NCBI RefSeq assembly: GCF_025152745.1 | Contig: NZ_CP104040.1 | Location: forward strand, 1,116,001-1,180,000 | From: Rhizobium sp. WSM4643 | GTDB taxonomy: Bacteria > Pseudomonadota > Alphaproteobacteria > Rhizobiales > Rhizobiaceae | Direction: 5' to 3' | DNA: 64,000 nt | Part shown: one piece after another, positions 18,135 to 27,769 of the stretch | Numbering within the stretch: position 1 is the stretch's first letter | How the letters are laid out: every line of letters begins with the position of its first letter | Notes under the pieces: model-generated | Seen by the model: only the letters and a program-made list of their open reading frames with translations | What the model was told of the DNA's origin: nothing | Databases searched by the model: none | Translations under genes and position numbers: made by a program

Positions 18135-18839
18135 ATGGTTGTCCACATGGACCGGGCATTCTTTTTCGATACGGTACGGCACCGACTCTTCAAAGGAAAC
18201 CTGACTCAGCCTCAGGTAGTGGGCATCACGGCGATTCTCGACGCCTGGGAAGAACGCTTTGCCGATGCCGACCGGCGCTGGCTCGCCTATATCCTCGCAA
18301 CCGCTTATCACGAGACTGCCTATACGATGCAGCCGGTACGTGAGACGCTGGCGGAAAGCGATGCGCGCGCGGTCGAGATCCTGGAGACGGCCTTTGCCGC
18401 AGGCCGGCTGTCCTGGGTGAAGACGCCCTACTGGCGGCCGGACGAGGATGGCCGCAGCTGGCTCGGCCGCGGCCTGGTGCAGCTCACCCATAAGCGGAAC
18501 TATGAGGCGATGAGCGTACTGACGGGGATCGACCTCGTTGCCGAACCCGACCGGGCGATGGAGATGGATGCGGCGGTGACGATCCTGATCGACGGCATGC
18601 TGCAGGGCAGCTTTACCGGCCATAAACTCGCCGATCACCTGAACGCGACGACCGCCGACTGGGTGAATGCGCGCCGCATCGTCAATGGCACCGACCGGGC
18701 GGAAAAGCTCGCAGCCTATGCCATGGTCTTCGATGCGGCGATACGTCCCGATGCGGCCCATGGCATGCTCGCGCGGTTGAAGGCCTGGGGCGCACATGTT
18801 ATCGCCCGGCTGACAGCTGGAGCGCCGCGCGTCCGATAG
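18135..18839 (+). CDS. GH19-like lysozyme/chitinase-fold protein
   Basis: This 234-residue protein contains the conserved glycoside hydrolase 19 features YILATAYHETAYTMQPVRE (catalytic Glu in the HET motif) and GRSWLGRGLVQLTHKRNYE. Such domains cleave peptidoglycan or chitin and are common in phage endolysins. No signal peptide is visible, and neither holin nor phage genes lie nearby. A GAGGGAAG sits 7 nt before ATG 18135; ATG 18147 is another possible start. It stands alone between a small minus-strand gene and the Dabb gene, so it may be a domesticated endolysin or a cytosolic muramidase released under stress. Confidence 0.8.
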   Translation: MVVHMDRAFFFDTVRHRLFKGNLTQPQVVGITAILDAWEERFADADRRWLAYILATAYHETAYTMQPVRETLAESDARAVEILETAFAAGRLSWVKTPYWRPDEDGRSWLGRGLVQLTHKRNYEAMSVLTGIDLVAEPDRAMEMDAAVTILIDGMLQGSFTGHKLADHLNATTADWVNARRIVNGTDRAEKLAAYAMVFDAAIRPDAAHGMLARLKAWGAHVIARLTAGAPRVR

Positions 18840-18890
18840 GATGCGCCAAGGTCGCTCCATCATTTTGACAAATCCGACAGGAGCTTCCGC

Positions 18891-19196
18891 GTGATCCGTC
18901 ATATCGTCTTCTTCACCGTACAGGAGGAACATCTGCAGGAGGTGAGGGCCGGGCTTTCGATCCTGACCGGCATTCCGCATGCGCGGCTGCTGGAAATCGG
19001 CACCAACGTGAAGACCGATCAGTTGGGCACCGAGATCGATCTCGTGGTCTACGGCGAATTCGACGATGAGGCGGCCCTTGCCGTCTACAAGGCGCATCCC
19101 GATTACCAGCTCTCGATCGAGCGCGTACGGCCGCTCCGGGAAAAGCGCATCGCCGCCGATTACGACAGCCGCACGGCGGTGACGCGGCCGCTCTGA
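18891..19196 (+). CDS. Dabb (stress-responsive A/B barrel) protein
   Basis: This 101-residue protein starts with MIRHIVFFTV (GTG start 18891, CAGGAG at good spacing) and has LVVYGEFDDEAALAVYKAHPDYQ, the pattern of the dimeric alpha/beta-barrel Dabb domain. Members are small stress-associated proteins or oligoketide-cyclase-like enzymes with no uniform function. It stands about 50 bp after the GH19-like gene on the same strand and may be cotranscribed. Confidence 0.9.
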   Translation: MIRHIVFFTVQEEHLQEVRAGLSILTGIPHARLLEIGTNVKTDQLGTEIDLVVYGEFDDEAALAVYKAHPDYQLSIERVRPLREKRIAADYDSRTAVTRPL

Positions 19197-19438
19197 ATTG
19201 CCCAAGCATTTAACTGGGAAGCTACATTCCATTGAAATTTCAAATGGATGACTGATTGTCCGGATTCGGATCGTCGCCAAGCTGACTCAGCTTCTGAGCC
19301 ACCGAACTCAACTTTCGAAAAAGCCGCGGCAAGCGATTCAAAAGATTCGTCAAAAGGAGCTGCTGCTTCATGGTCTGGCTGCCGCAGCGGTTGCGGCGCG
19401 CGGGCGAAAAGCCGCTCTCGTTCATGCGTGGGTGATAA

Positions 19439-20665
19439 TCAGGAGACATTAAGAATGGCTGACTCCGATGCGCGGGCGCCGCGCACCAGCGCCATCAGCA
19501 TCAGCACGAAGATGAGCGACAATGCCGCGAGAACGGCGCAGGCGACGAGCGCCGGGCCGGTGCCGGCGCGGTCGAGGATGGCGGTGAAGACGACCGGGGC
19601 GATGGCGTTGGCGAGATTTTGCGGCAGCGACAGCCTGGCCGATTGCAGGCCGAATTCGCGCGGTGAAAACAGTGCCAGCGGCAGCAGCGCCCGGGCGACG
19701 GTCATGACGCCGGCACCGAATCCGTAGAGCAGGATGAAGGTGACGAGCAGCGGTGTCGACGGACTGGCGAAGAGCATCATCAGGAAACTCATTGCCATCA
19801 GGCTGATACCCATGGCCGCGCTGAGCATGGGGTTGCCGCGCCGGCCGAGCAGCATGTCGAGGAAACGCGCCGAGATGCCGAGGACGCCGCGCGCCGAGCC
19901 GAGATGCAGCGCAAAGGCCGGCGAGGCGCCGGATTGGCGGAAGATCTCGAGCAGAGATGGGGAGATGCCGAAGGTGATGAAGGTCGAGATCGTCGTCGCC
20001 GCGGCGATCAGCAAGAAGGCCTTGCGCTGCGCCGCTTTCGATAGTGGCACCGGGGCGATTTCAGCCATGCCGCCTTCGACATGCGTTGCGATCGGTTTCG
20101 GCAGGGCGAAAAGATGCAGCGGCAGGCAGACGAAGAATTGCAGCGCCGCGCAGACGAGAAAGGTGAGGCGCCAGCCGACCGTCTTGTTGAGCAGGCTGAG
20201 GATCGGCCAGAAGATGGCGCTCGATAGGCCGGTGAACAGCATTAGGATGGCGATGACGCGTTTGCCGTTCGCGCCCTCGCGCTCGACGACGGCGGTATAG
20301 GCTGGTGCCGAGAGGCCAAGTGCGCCGCCGAGGCCGATGATGACCCAGGCACTGGCATAGAGCAGGATGCCGTTTGCGGCGGCAAGCAGAAGCAGGCCAA
20401 GCGCAAAGGTCAGCGAGGCGGCCGAAAGCACTCGGGCAGCACCATGGCGAGCCAGCCATCGGCCGGTCGCGGGACCGACAATGGCGCTGACCACCATCAT
20501 GATCGTCAGGCCGGCAAATACCACCTCGTTCGCCAGGCCGAGATCCGGCGCTACGACGCGGCCCATGACCCCGAGCATGTCGAAAGTCGTGCCCCAGCCG
20601 ATCAGTTGGGTAACGGCAAGGACGGTGACCGTCTGCGCCGAGCGGAAGCGGGAGGATTTTGGCAT
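19439..20665 (-). CDS. MFS transporter
   Basis: This 408-residue permease has twelve predicted hydrophobic helices arranged 6+6 around a short cytosolic loop near residues 190-215. Helix 1 (VTVLAVTQLIGWGTTFDML) and the helix 2-3 loop GPATGRWLARHGAARVL fit the MFS pattern. The gene has no neighbour that would name a substrate. I recall similar proteins as generic MFS exporters in rhizobia. The ATG at 20665 gives a standard N-terminus, and the stop is near a low-confidence small ORF (19240-19449). Confidence 0.9.
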   Translation of the reverse strand: MPKSSRFRSAQTVTVLAVTQLIGWGTTFDMLGVMGRVVAPDLGLANEVVFAGLTIMMVVSAIVGPATGRWLARHGAARVLSAASLTFALGLLLLAAANGILLYASAWVIIGLGGALGLSAPAYTAVVEREGANGKRVIAILMLFTGLSSAIFWPILSLLNKTVGWRLTFLVCAALQFFVCLPLHLFALPKPIATHVEGGMAEIAPVPLSKAAQRKAFLLIAAATTISTFITFGISPSLLEIFRQSGASPAFALHLGSARGVLGISARFLDMLLGRRGNPMLSAAMGISLMAMSFLMMLFASPSTPLLVTFILLYGFGAGVMTVARALLPLALFSPREFGLQSARLSLPQNLANAIAPVVFTAILDRAGTGPALVACAVLAALSLIFVLMLMALVRGARASESAILNVS

Positions 20666-21018
20666 TGGTGCTGAAACGGTCTGAGATGCGGGGGCCGCAA
20701 GGACATAACAGTTTCAACCGGCCGGTGAAAGCTGCGGTCGGCAGAATGCGATGAGCGCGGACGACTCGCAGACAAAGACTATGGTGTCGGTCCCGCCGGC
20801 TCCCCACCTTTACGGGAGGTGATAAAGAACGCGTGGATTCCAAGGCTGGAGGGCATCGTTTGGGGACGCTATGGCGGCAGTTTCCAGGCGCTGAAACAGG
20901 CTGTCCCGAACAGTCGAGAACAGTTCTAGACACCCTGCATTACAGCGCATTCATTTGCCATTCAGGTCGCGTGAGTACATATTCGGGGCAAGTTGGCATT
21001 ACCTTGAAAGCATAACAC
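20666..21018. other. intergenic region upstream of feuN
   Basis: No gene is supported in these 353 bp. CACCTTTACGGGAGGTG near 20807-20823 can form a short hairpin. Two GAAC motifs around 20908-20925 are spaced by 6 nt, one short of the alphaproteobacterial LexA spacing. The segment from about 20940 to 21018 should hold the promoter of feuN and the two-component operon. Confidence 0.4.
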
Positions 21019-21267
21019 ATGGCCTTTCCTCTGAGCGTCGCAGCATTGGCCGCCGGACTGGTGGTATCGGCGCCCTCACCGGACGCCACGAGCACTTTTG
21101 TCGTGCGTGTCGGAGGCGATTGCAGCGCCGCCGCCGCCCAGGTCGTCGAGCAGACCGGCGGCCAGTTGCTGTCCGTGCAACCGGTGGGCGATACCTGCAT
21201 CATCACCGTTCTTGTGCAGGGCAATGGCCAGCGCCCACGCAAAGTCACGGTAAAGGTTCCGATGTAG
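21019..21267 (+). CDS. feuN: FeuN-like small periplasmic protein
   Basis: This 82-residue protein has an Ala/Val-rich signal peptide (MAFPLSVAALAAGLVVSAPS) and a short mature domain with two Cys residues (GGDCSAAAAQVV, VGDTCIITV). Size, export signal and position directly ahead of the response regulator/kinase pair match FeuN of Sinorhizobium meliloti, which restrains the FeuPQ system and is essential there. The gene name rests on position and size more than on detailed sequence alignment. The start at 21019 leaves a typical signal peptide. Confidence 0.72.
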   Translation: MAFPLSVAALAAGLVVSAPSPDATSTFVVRVGGDCSAAAAQVVEQTGGQLLSVQPVGDTCIITVLVQGNGQRPRKVTVKVPM

Positions 21268-21322
21268 GCGGAATCGGCTTATTCAGGACATTGATCGATT
21301 TGAAGCGGACGAAAGTGGACCG

Positions 21323-21994
21323 ATGCGCATCCTGGTAGTCGAAGACGACGTTAATCTGAACCGGCAGCTGGCCGACACGCTGAAGGAGGCGGGCTATGTC
21401 GTCGACCAGGCGTTCGACGGCGAGGAAGGCCATTTCCTCGGCGACACCGAACCTTATGACGCCATCATCCTCGATATCGGCCTGCCGGAGATGGACGGGG
21501 TCACCGTTCTTGAAAAATGGCGCGGCGCCGGCCGCGGCGTGCCGGTGCTGATCCTGACGGCGCGCGACCGCTGGAGCGACAAGGTCGCCGGCATCGATGC
21601 CGGTGCCGACGACTACGTCACCAAGCCCTTCCACGTCGAGGAAGTGCTGGCCCGCATTCGGGCGCTGATCCGGCGTGCGGCCGGGCATTCCTCATCCGAG
21701 ATCATCTGCGGGCCGGTACGCCTCGATACCAAATCCTCGAAGGCGACGGTCAACGGCACGACGCTGAAGTTGACCTCGCACGAATATCGGCTGCTTTCCT
21801 ATCTCATGCATCACATGGGCGAGGTCGTCTCGCGCACGGAACTGGTCGAGCATATGTACGACCAGGATTTCGACCGTGATTCCAACACGATCGAAGTCTT
21901 CGTCGGCCGCCTGCGCAAGAAAATGGGCGTCGACCTGATCGAAACGGTGCGCGGTCTCGGTTACCGCATCCAAGCGCCGAAACATGCGAATTAA
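21323..21994 (+). CDS. feuP: OmpR-type response regulator FeuP
   Basis: This 223-residue regulator has a receiver domain (phosphoacceptor Asp51 in IILDIGLPEMDG, conserved Lys in TKPFH) and a C-terminal OmpR/PhoB winged helix (LTSHEYRLLSYLMHH, RDSNTIEVFVGRLRKKM, GLGYRI). The gene lies between the FeuN-like gene and a histidine kinase that it overlaps by 11 bp. In Rhizobium/Sinorhizobium this pair is FeuP/FeuQ, linked to osmoadaptation, cyclic glucan export (ndvA) and, in early work, iron uptake. The name rests on synteny plus sequence type. Confidence 0.82.
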   Translation: MRILVVEDDVNLNRQLADTLKEAGYVVDQAFDGEEGHFLGDTEPYDAIILDIGLPEMDGVTVLEKWRGAGRGVPVLILTARDRWSDKVAGIDAGADDYVTKPFHVEEVLARIRALIRRAAGHSSSEIICGPVRLDTKSSKATVNGTTLKLTSHEYRLLSYLMHHMGEVVSRTELVEHMYDQDFDRDSNTIEVFVGRLRKKMGVDLIETVRGLGYRIQAPKHAN

Positions 21995-23387
21995 GTCGCT
22001 CACCGCACGTGTGTTGCTGCTGACCACGGTCTGGTCGACGGTGGCGCTGGTGGTGATCGGCCTCTTGATCTCCACCCTCTACCGCAAGAGCGCCGAACGC
22101 GGTTTCCAGGATCTGCTGAGGGCGCAGCTCTACAATGTCATCAATTCGGTGACGATCGGCGATCAGGGCGCACTCAGCGGCAGCCCGCAGCTTGGCGACC
22201 TGCGCTTTGCCCAGCCGAAGACCGGCTGGTACTGGGTGGTGGAGCCCCTCGGCACCTATACGACAGCTCCGCTGGTGTCGCCTTCGCTCGGCTCGGCGCT
22301 CATCCCGGTTCCCTCCGTCGTCGAGGCGCCTTTCGACAAGAATTACGAGCGGTACTATCAGGTGACGGATGCCTCCGGGAACCGTGTGCAGGTGGCCGAG
22401 ACCGAAGTGGTGCTTGATACCGACGGACGCGCGGCACGCGTCCGCGTCACCGGCAATGTCGATGTCGTCGAGGACGACGTGCGCACCTTTTCCCACAGCC
22501 TCTATCTGGCGCTTGCCGGTTTCGGCGTCGGCAGCCTGATCGTCAACGCACTGGCGATTCTCTATGGCCTGAAGCCGCTCGACAAGGCGCGTGCCGCACT
22601 GGAGCGCATCCGCGCCGGCGAGAGCGAGCAGCTGAAAGGCGACTTCCCGCGCGAAATCTTGCCGCTTGCCAACGAGGTGAACGCGCTGATCGATAGCAAC
22701 CGCCGCATCGTCGAGCGGGCCCGCATGCAGGTTGGCAATCTCGCGCATTCGCTGAAGACGCCGATCGCCGTGCTGCTCAACGAGGCGCGCGTCCTCGAAA
22801 AATCCCATGGGGAGCTGGTCCGCAGCCAGGCGGAATCGATGCAGGGGCAGGTGCAGTCCTATCTCAATCGGGCGCGCATCGCCGCGCAGCGCGAATCCGT
22901 GCTCGCCCGCACCGATGCCGAGCCGGCGCTCGAGCGACTGGTGCGCGTCATGCGCCGGCTGAACGTCGATACTGAATTCGATCTCGTCGTCTCGCCGCCG
23001 CATCTGGCCGTTGCCATGGAGCAGCAGGATCTCGAGGAGACCGTTGGCAATCTCCTGGAAAATGCAGCGCGCTTTGCCAAGAGCCGGGTGCGGCTTTCGG
23101 CCGTCGAGGCCGGCGAGGATGTGAAGGGGGGTGAGGCGAGCGCGCGCCGCCACTGGGTGGAGCTCGCTGTCGAGGATGACGGGCCGGGCCTGGAGCCGGA
23201 TCAGATCCGCGAGGCGCTGAAGCGTGGCCGCAGGCTCGACGAAAGCAAGCCCGGAACCGGGCTCGGCCTTTCGATCGTCACCGAGATTTCCAATGAGTAC
23301 CAGGGACGACTCGAGCTTTCCCGCGGTGAATGGGGCGGGCTGAAGGCGAAGCTTATCCTGCCTGGCGTCACAAAGGATGTTGCATGA
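21984..23387 (+). CDS. feuQ: sensor histidine kinase FeuQ
   Basis: This 467-residue membrane kinase has two transmembrane helices (about residues 8-30 and 172-195) flanking a periplasmic sensor, then HAMP, a HisKA box with phosphorylatable His255 (QVGNLAHSLKTPIAVL) and a HATPase domain with N-box ETVGNLLENAA, G1 DDGPGL and G2 GTGLGLS. Its start overlaps feuP by 11 bp, so the two are translationally coupled. It is a PhoQ-like kinase; with the FeuN-like protein upstream it fits FeuQ. Confidence 0.82.
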   Translation: MRIKSLTARVLLLTTVWSTVALVVIGLLISTLYRKSAERGFQDLLRAQLYNVINSVTIGDQGALSGSPQLGDLRFAQPKTGWYWVVEPLGTYTTAPLVSPSLGSALIPVPSVVEAPFDKNYERYYQVTDASGNRVQVAETEVVLDTDGRAARVRVTGNVDVVEDDVRTFSHSLYLALAGFGVGSLIVNALAILYGLKPLDKARAALERIRAGESEQLKGDFPREILPLANEVNALIDSNRRIVERARMQVGNLAHSLKTPIAVLLNEARVLEKSHGELVRSQAESMQGQVQSYLNRARIAAQRESVLARTDAEPALERLVRVMRRLNVDTEFDLVVSPPHLAVAMEQQDLEETVGNLLENAARFAKSRVRLSAVEAGEDVKGGEASARRHWVELAVEDDGPGLEPDQIREALKRGRRLDESKPGTGLGLSIVTEISNEYQGRLELSRGEWGGLKAKLILPGVTKDVA

Positions 23388-23505
23388 GCAACTGCTTGAT
23401 GTCACAAAGATACTAGCAAATGTATAGCATGCTTTGCCTTAATGCTGACACGGGGACGCTGCACTTCGATCGGCTGAAATTGACCCCTGATCGTGGTTCG
23501 ACGCA

Positions 23506-23928
23506 ATGATTTTACGCTCGCAAGGCATGATCGTTTCTGCTCTTCTCGTCGCCGTCGCGCTGTCCGGCTGCACGACGACGAAGGGCGCCGCCTCGCGCGG
23601 CATTTTTTCGAGCAAGCCCTCGGCATCGGCTGCCTTCATCACCGCGTTGCAGGGCGGCATCGTCGGCCGCAGCGGCGTGACGCTTGGTGACAGCGACAAG
23701 CAGCGGGCGCTCGAGGCGGAATATCGGGCACTGGAAGGGGCCGCCGTCGGCCAGCCCGTGCTCTGGACCGGCAAGGACGTGACCGGCAAGGTCGTCGCGG
23801 CTGCACCCTATCAGGTCGGTTCGCAGAACTGCCGGCAATATACCCATACGCTGACCGTCGACGGCAAGGACACGGTGGCGCGGGGCGCTGCCTGCCGCAA
23901 CGACGACGGTAGCTGGTCGCCGCTCTGA
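23506..23928 (+). CDS. RT0821-like surface lipoprotein
   Basis: This 140-residue protein has a lipobox (VALSGC, Cys about 22) after a hydrophobic signal, so it should be a lipoprotein. The mature part has a C-terminal block (GSQNCRQYTHTLTVDGKDTVARGAACRNDDGSW) that matches the RT0821/Lpp0805 surface-protein domain also found in 17-kDa antigens. ATG 23527 (MIVSALLVAV) is an alternative start that still leaves a complete signal; neither has a strong ribosome site. It lies between feuQ and cycH as an independent gene. Confidence 0.85.
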   Translation: MILRSQGMIVSALLVAVALSGCTTTKGAASRGIFSSKPSASAAFITALQGGIVGRSGVTLGDSDKQRALEAEYRALEGAAVGQPVLWTGKDVTGKVVAAAPYQVGSQNCRQYTHTLTVDGKDTVARGAACRNDDGSWSPL

Positions 23929-24065
23929 ATTGCGGCCAATAGAGCGCGCGCTAAGGACGATCTATCGCTTTAAACCAGCACATGGGGATTATGTGCTAAC
24001 CTCAAATCTTCGTCATTCCGGCTTTGGCAGTTGGAATGAAGGCGCGCTTCACGTATTTGGGCGAC

Positions 24066-25262
24066 ATGCTGTTCTGGATTCTCGTTGCCGCTTTGACGGC
24101 AGCCCTCGCCGTCATCCTGCTCTACCCCCTTCTGCGCGGAGCGAAGGCGGCGGATAATATCCGTGCGGGCGAGACGGCGGTCTATCGCGACCAGTTGCGC
24201 GAACTCGACCGCGATCTCGATGGCGGGCTGATCACCCCGGAAGAGGCTGATTATGCCAGGGCGGAAATCGGCCGGCGGCTGATCGCCGTCTCTGCCGACG
24301 AGACGGCTGAGACACCGAAACCCGCGCGGCATCACCGTTTCACCGAGGCCTTCGTCCTCCTGCTCCTGCCGGTTCTCGGCCTCTGTCTTTATTTGACGAC
24401 GGGCAGGCCGGACCTGCCCTCGCAGCCGCTGGAAGCGCGGCTGGAAAACCCTGGAAATGACCTGGCGGTGCTGATCACCAAGGCGGAACGGCACCTGGCT
24501 GAGAAACCTGATGACGGCAAGGGTTGGGACGTGCTGGCGCCGATCTATTTCCGCACGATGCGCATCAACGACGCGCAAGTGGCCTACCGCAACGCCATCC
24601 GGCTTCTCGGCCCGAGCCCGGTCCGGCTCGATGGCCTTGCCGAGACGCTGATGGCGGTCTCCGACGGGGTGGTGACGGAGGAGGCGCGGCAAGTGCTGGA
24701 GCAATCGCTGACGCTGGAGCCTGACAATCCGCGCGCCCGTTTCTACATCGCCCTCAGCATGGAGCAGGCGGGGCGGCCCGATGAGGCGCGGCAGGCCTTC
24801 GAGGCGCTGGCAAAACAATCGCCCGCCGATGCGCCCTGGCTACCGCTGGTCAACCAGCATGTCGCCGTGAACGGCGGCGCGCCGGCAGGCGCCGGTTCGG
24901 CTGCCTCAGGCGCCAATCCAGCTGCCTCGGGCGCCAATCCGGCTGCCTCGGGCGCCAATCCGGCCCCCGGCAATCCCACGCAGCAGGATGTGACGGCGGC
25001 CGAGACGATGAACGCCGGCGACCGGCAGCAGATGATCCGCGGCATGGTCGAAAGCCTCGATGCCAAGCTCAGCGAGGATCCGAACAATTTCGAGGGATGG
25101 ATGCGGCTCGTCCGCTCTTACGCCGTATTGAACGACAAGGATCGCGCCTCCGGCGCCCTGAAGCGCGGGCTTGCGGCCTTTCCGCCGCCTGGCGAACAGG
25201 GCAGGCAATTGCTGGCGCTGGCCAGGGAACTCGGCATAGCCCCGGAGGGAGCGACGCAATGA
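24066..25262 (+). CDS. cycH: cytochrome c biogenesis protein CycH (CcmI)
   Basis: This 398-residue CcmI/CycH protein has an N-terminal membrane helix ([22 protein letters not shown]), a cytosolic coiled region ([23 protein letters not shown]), a second helix near residues 95-112, and periplasmic TPR-like repeats ([42 protein letters not shown]). It presents apocytochrome to the haem lyase. The first ATG used here (24066) gives the canonical start; two upstream ATG/GTG codons lie in a poorly conserved stretch. It overlaps cycJ by 4 bp. A 21-bp tandem repeat lengthens its Ala/Gly/Pro linker. Confidence 0.93.
   Translation: MLFWILVAALTAALAVILLYPLLRGAKAADNIRAGETAVYRDQLRELDRDLDGGLITPEEADYARAEIGRRLIAVSADETAETPKPARHHRFTEAFVLLLLPVLGLCLYLTTGRPDLPSQPLEARLENPGNDLAVLITKAERHLAEKPDDGKGWDVLAPIYFRTMRINDAQVAYRNAIRLLGPSPVRLDGLAETLMAVSDGVVTEEARQVLEQSLTLEPDNPRARFYIALSMEQAGRPDEARQAFEALAKQSPADAPWLPLVNQHVAVNGGAPAGAGSAASGANPAASGANPAASGANPAPGNPTQQDVTAAETMNAGDRQQMIRGMVESLDAKLSEDPNNFEGWMRLVRSYAVLNDKDRASGALKRGLAAFPPPGEQGRQLLALARELGIAPEGATQ
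24900..24962 (+). repeat. 21-bp tandem repeat (3 copies) inside cycH
   Basis: Three 21-bp units (24900-24920, 24921-24941, 24942-24962) encode AASGANP three times in the linker between two TPR segments of CycH. Copies 2 and 3 are identical; copy 1 differs at two third positions. Unit length is a multiple of three, so copy number can vary without frameshift. Confidence 0.9.
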
Positions 25263-25771
25263 CGCGCAAGCAGAAGCGCCTGGCGGTGATTGCAGGCGGC
25301 ATGGGCTTCATCCTCGCCGCCGTGCTGCTGGTGATGTTCGCCTTCAGCCAGTCGGTCGCTTATTTCTACATGCCGGCCGATCTCGCCCAGACGCCGGTGG
25401 CGCCGGAAACCCGCATCCGCCTCGGCGGGCTGGTCGGTGAGGGCAGTGTCGTGCGCGGCACCGGCTCGACGGTGGAATTTGCCGTCACTGACGGCAGCGC
25501 CAATGCCGTGAAGGTCCAATATACCGGCATCCTCCCCGATCTCTTCCGCGAGGGCCAGGGCGTCGTCACCGAAGGCATGTTCACTGCCGGAACGAACGTC
25601 TTCGTCGCCGACACCGTGCTTGCCAAGCATGACGAGACCTATATGCCGAAGGACGTGGCCGACAGGCTCAAAGCCCAGGGACTGTGGAAGGAAGGCCAAG
25701 GCCAGGAAGGTCCTGGGAAGGAAGCTCAGGGCCAGGAAGTGAAGGAACAGCAAGTGAAGGCGACGCCATGA
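25259..25771 (+). CDS. cycJ: haem chaperone CycJ (CcmE)
   Basis: This 170-residue protein has an N-terminal membrane anchor ([19 protein letters not shown]) and the OB-fold haem chaperone core ([32 protein letters not shown]). The haem-binding His124 is in [11 protein letters not shown], with Tyr128 nearby. The C-terminal tail is Gln/Gly/Glu-rich (repeated GQE units) and disordered, which is variable in the family. It overlaps cycH by ATGA (25259-25262) and cycK by ATGA (25768-25771). Confidence 0.95.
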   Translation: MTRKQKRLAVIAGGMGFILAAVLLVMFAFSQSVAYFYMPADLAQTPVAPETRIRLGGLVGEGSVVRGTGSTVEFAVTDGSANAVKVQYTGILPDLFREGQGVVTEGMFTAGTNVFVADTVLAKHDETYMPKDVADRLKAQGLWKEGQGQEGPGKEAQGQEVKEQQVKATP

Positions 25772-27765
25772 TCATCGAGATCGGCCATTACGCGCTGGTG
25801 CTGGCGCTGGCCACGGCGCTCATCCTCTCCATCGTGCCGGTGATCGGAGCCCGTCGTCACGACCGGGCGATGATGGATGTGGCGACGGTCGGCTCGCTGG
25901 CGATGTTTGCGCTTGTGGCCTTCTCCTTCGCCGTGCTGACCTATGCCCATGTCGTCTCGGATTTCTCGGTCGAAAACGTCTGGGAGAATTCGCATTCGCT
26001 GGTGCCGCTGATCTACAAATACTCCGGCGTCTGGGGCAATCACGAGGGGTCGATGATGCTCTGGCTGTTGATCCTGACGCTGTTCAGCGCGCTGGTCGCC
26101 GTCTTCGGCCGCAATCTGCCGGAGACGCTGAAAGCCAACGTATTGGCCGTGCAGGCCTGGATTTCGGTCGCCTTCACGCTGTTCATCCTGCTGACCTCCA
26201 ATCCGTTCCTGCGTCTCGATCCGGCGCCGGCCGAGGGCCGCGATCTCAACCCGGTGCTTCAGGATGTCGGCCTGGCGATCCACCCGCCGCTGCTCTATCT
26301 CGGCTATGTCGGCTTCTCCGTCTGCTTCTCCTTTGCCGTCGCTGCCCTCATGGAAGGGCGCATCGACGCTGCCTGGGCACGCTGGGTGCGGCCCTGGACG
26401 CTGGCGGCCTGGACCTTCCTGACGCTCGGCATCGCCATGGGCTCCTACTGGGCCTATTACGAGCTCGGCTGGGGTGGCTGGTGGTTCTGGGACCCGGTGG
26501 AAAACGCCTCCTTCATGCCGTGGCTTGCCGGCACCGCGCTGCTGCATTCGGCGCTTGTCATGGAAAAGCGCGAGGCGCTGAAGATCTGGACGGTGCTGCT
26601 CGCCATCCTCACCTTCTCGCTGTCGCTGATGGGCACCTTCCTGGTGCGCTCCGGCGTGCTGACCTCGGTACATGCCTTTGCCAGCGACCCCTCCCGCGGC
26701 GTCTTCATTCTTTGCATCCTGCTGATCTTCATCGGCGGGGCGCTGTCGCTGTTTGCCTTCCGCGCGCCGAAGCTTTCGGCCGGCGGGCTGTTTGCGCCGA
26801 TCTCGCGCGAGGGCGCGCTCGTCGTCAACAATCTGATCCTGACGGTCGCCTGCGGCACAGTGCTGACCGGCACGCTCTATCCGCTGCTCTTGGAAACGCT
26901 GACCGGCGACAAGATCTCCGTCGGACCACCCTTCTTCAACCTAACCTTCGGCCTGCTGATGGCGCCGCTGATTGTCATCGTGCCGTTCGGGCCGATGCTG
27001 GCCTGGAAGCGCGGCGATCTGCTCGGTGCCCTGCAGCGGCTCTATGTCGTCGCGGGTCTCGCCTTCCTTGCCGCACTGGTCTTCTTCTATATCCAACATG
27101 GCGGCCCGGTGCTTTCAATACTCGGCCTCGCTGCCGGGCTGTTCCTCATCCTCGGTGCCATCGCCGATCTCTGGTACCGCGCCGGCATCGGCAAGGTCGC
27201 GGGCAGCCTCGCCTGGCGGCGGCTTTCCGGCCTGCCGCGTTCGGCCTTCGGCACGGCGCTTGCCCATGCCGGGCTCGGCGTCACCGTGCTCGGCATCGTC
27301 GCGGTGACGACGTTTGAGAGCGAGCATGTCATTGAGATGAAGCCGGGCGAGGTGACCGAGGCCGGCGGTTACAGCCTGCATTTCGACGGCATGCAGCCGG
27401 GGACCGGGCCGAACTATACCGAGGAGCGCGGCCACTTCACCATCCGCCGTGCCGGTGTCGCGGTTGCCGATACCTGGTCGGCCAAGCGCCTCTATACCGC
27501 CCGGCAGATGCCGACGACGGAGGCTGGTATTCTGACCTTCGGGCTCAGCCAGCTCTACGTCTCGCTCGGTGACGCCACCAAGGACGGCGGTATCGTCGTG
27601 CGCATCTGGTGGAAGCCGTTCATTCTCTGCATCTGGGGCGGCGCGGTGTTCATGGCCTTCGGCGGCCTGGTCTCGCTCAGCGACCGGCGCCTGCGTGTCG
27701 GCGCTCCGCGCCGCAAGGCGAAGCCGGCAAGGCCGGCAGCTCCCGCAATGGAGCCGGCCGAATGA
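25768..27765 (+). CDS. cycK: haem lyase CycK (CcmF)
   Basis: This 665-residue multi-span membrane protein carries the haem-handling tryptophan-rich WWD motif ([19 protein letters not shown], about residues 234-252), [16 protein letters not shown] and a C-terminal periplasmic domain. These define CcmF/CycK, which with CcmH and CcmI ligates haem to CXXCH motifs. Start and stop follow the cyc-operon pattern: ATGA overlap with cycJ upstream, and an ATGATG over its TGA that could begin cycL. The 3' end borders a large inverted-repeat element. Confidence 0.95.
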   Translation: MIIEIGHYALVLALATALILSIVPVIGARRHDRAMMDVATVGSLAMFALVAFSFAVLTYAHVVSDFSVENVWENSHSLVPLIYKYSGVWGNHEGSMMLWLLILTLFSALVAVFGRNLPETLKANVLAVQAWISVAFTLFILLTSNPFLRLDPAPAEGRDLNPVLQDVGLAIHPPLLYLGYVGFSVCFSFAVAALMEGRIDAAWARWVRPWTLAAWTFLTLGIAMGSYWAYYELGWGGWWFWDPVENASFMPWLAGTALLHSALVMEKREALKIWTVLLAILTFSLSLMGTFLVRSGVLTSVHAFASDPSRGVFILCILLIFIGGALSLFAFRAPKLSAGGLFAPISREGALVVNNLILTVACGTVLTGTLYPLLLETLTGDKISVGPPFFNLTFGLLMAPLIVIVPFGPMLAWKRGDLLGALQRLYVVAGLAFLAALVFFYIQHGGPVLSILGLAAGLFLILGAIADLWYRAGIGKVAGSLAWRRLSGLPRSAFGTALAHAGLGVTVLGIVAVTTFESEHVIEMKPGEVTEAGGYSLHFDGMQPGTGPNYTEERGHFTIRRAGVAVADTWSAKRLYTARQMPTTEAGILTFGLSQLYVSLGDATKDGGIVVRIWWKPFILCIWGGAVFMAFGGLVSLSDRRLRVGAPRRKAKPARPAAPAMEPAE

Positions 27766-27769
27766 TGCG

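Noticed and set aside
18135..19196. Prophage remnant around the GH19-like gene
   Set aside because: No capsid, tail, integrase, holin or att-like repeat nearby.
19240..19449. 69-codon minus-strand ORF after the MFS gene
   Set aside because: Overlaps the MFS stop, lacks a ribosome site and looks compositionally random.
20905..20930. Possible LexA (SOS) box upstream of feuN
   Set aside because: The two GAAC units are spaced by 6 nt; the alphaproteobacterial box needs 7, and no SOS gene follows.
24900..24962. CRISPR-like repeat
   Set aside because: Units are contiguous without spacers and code in frame for CycH.
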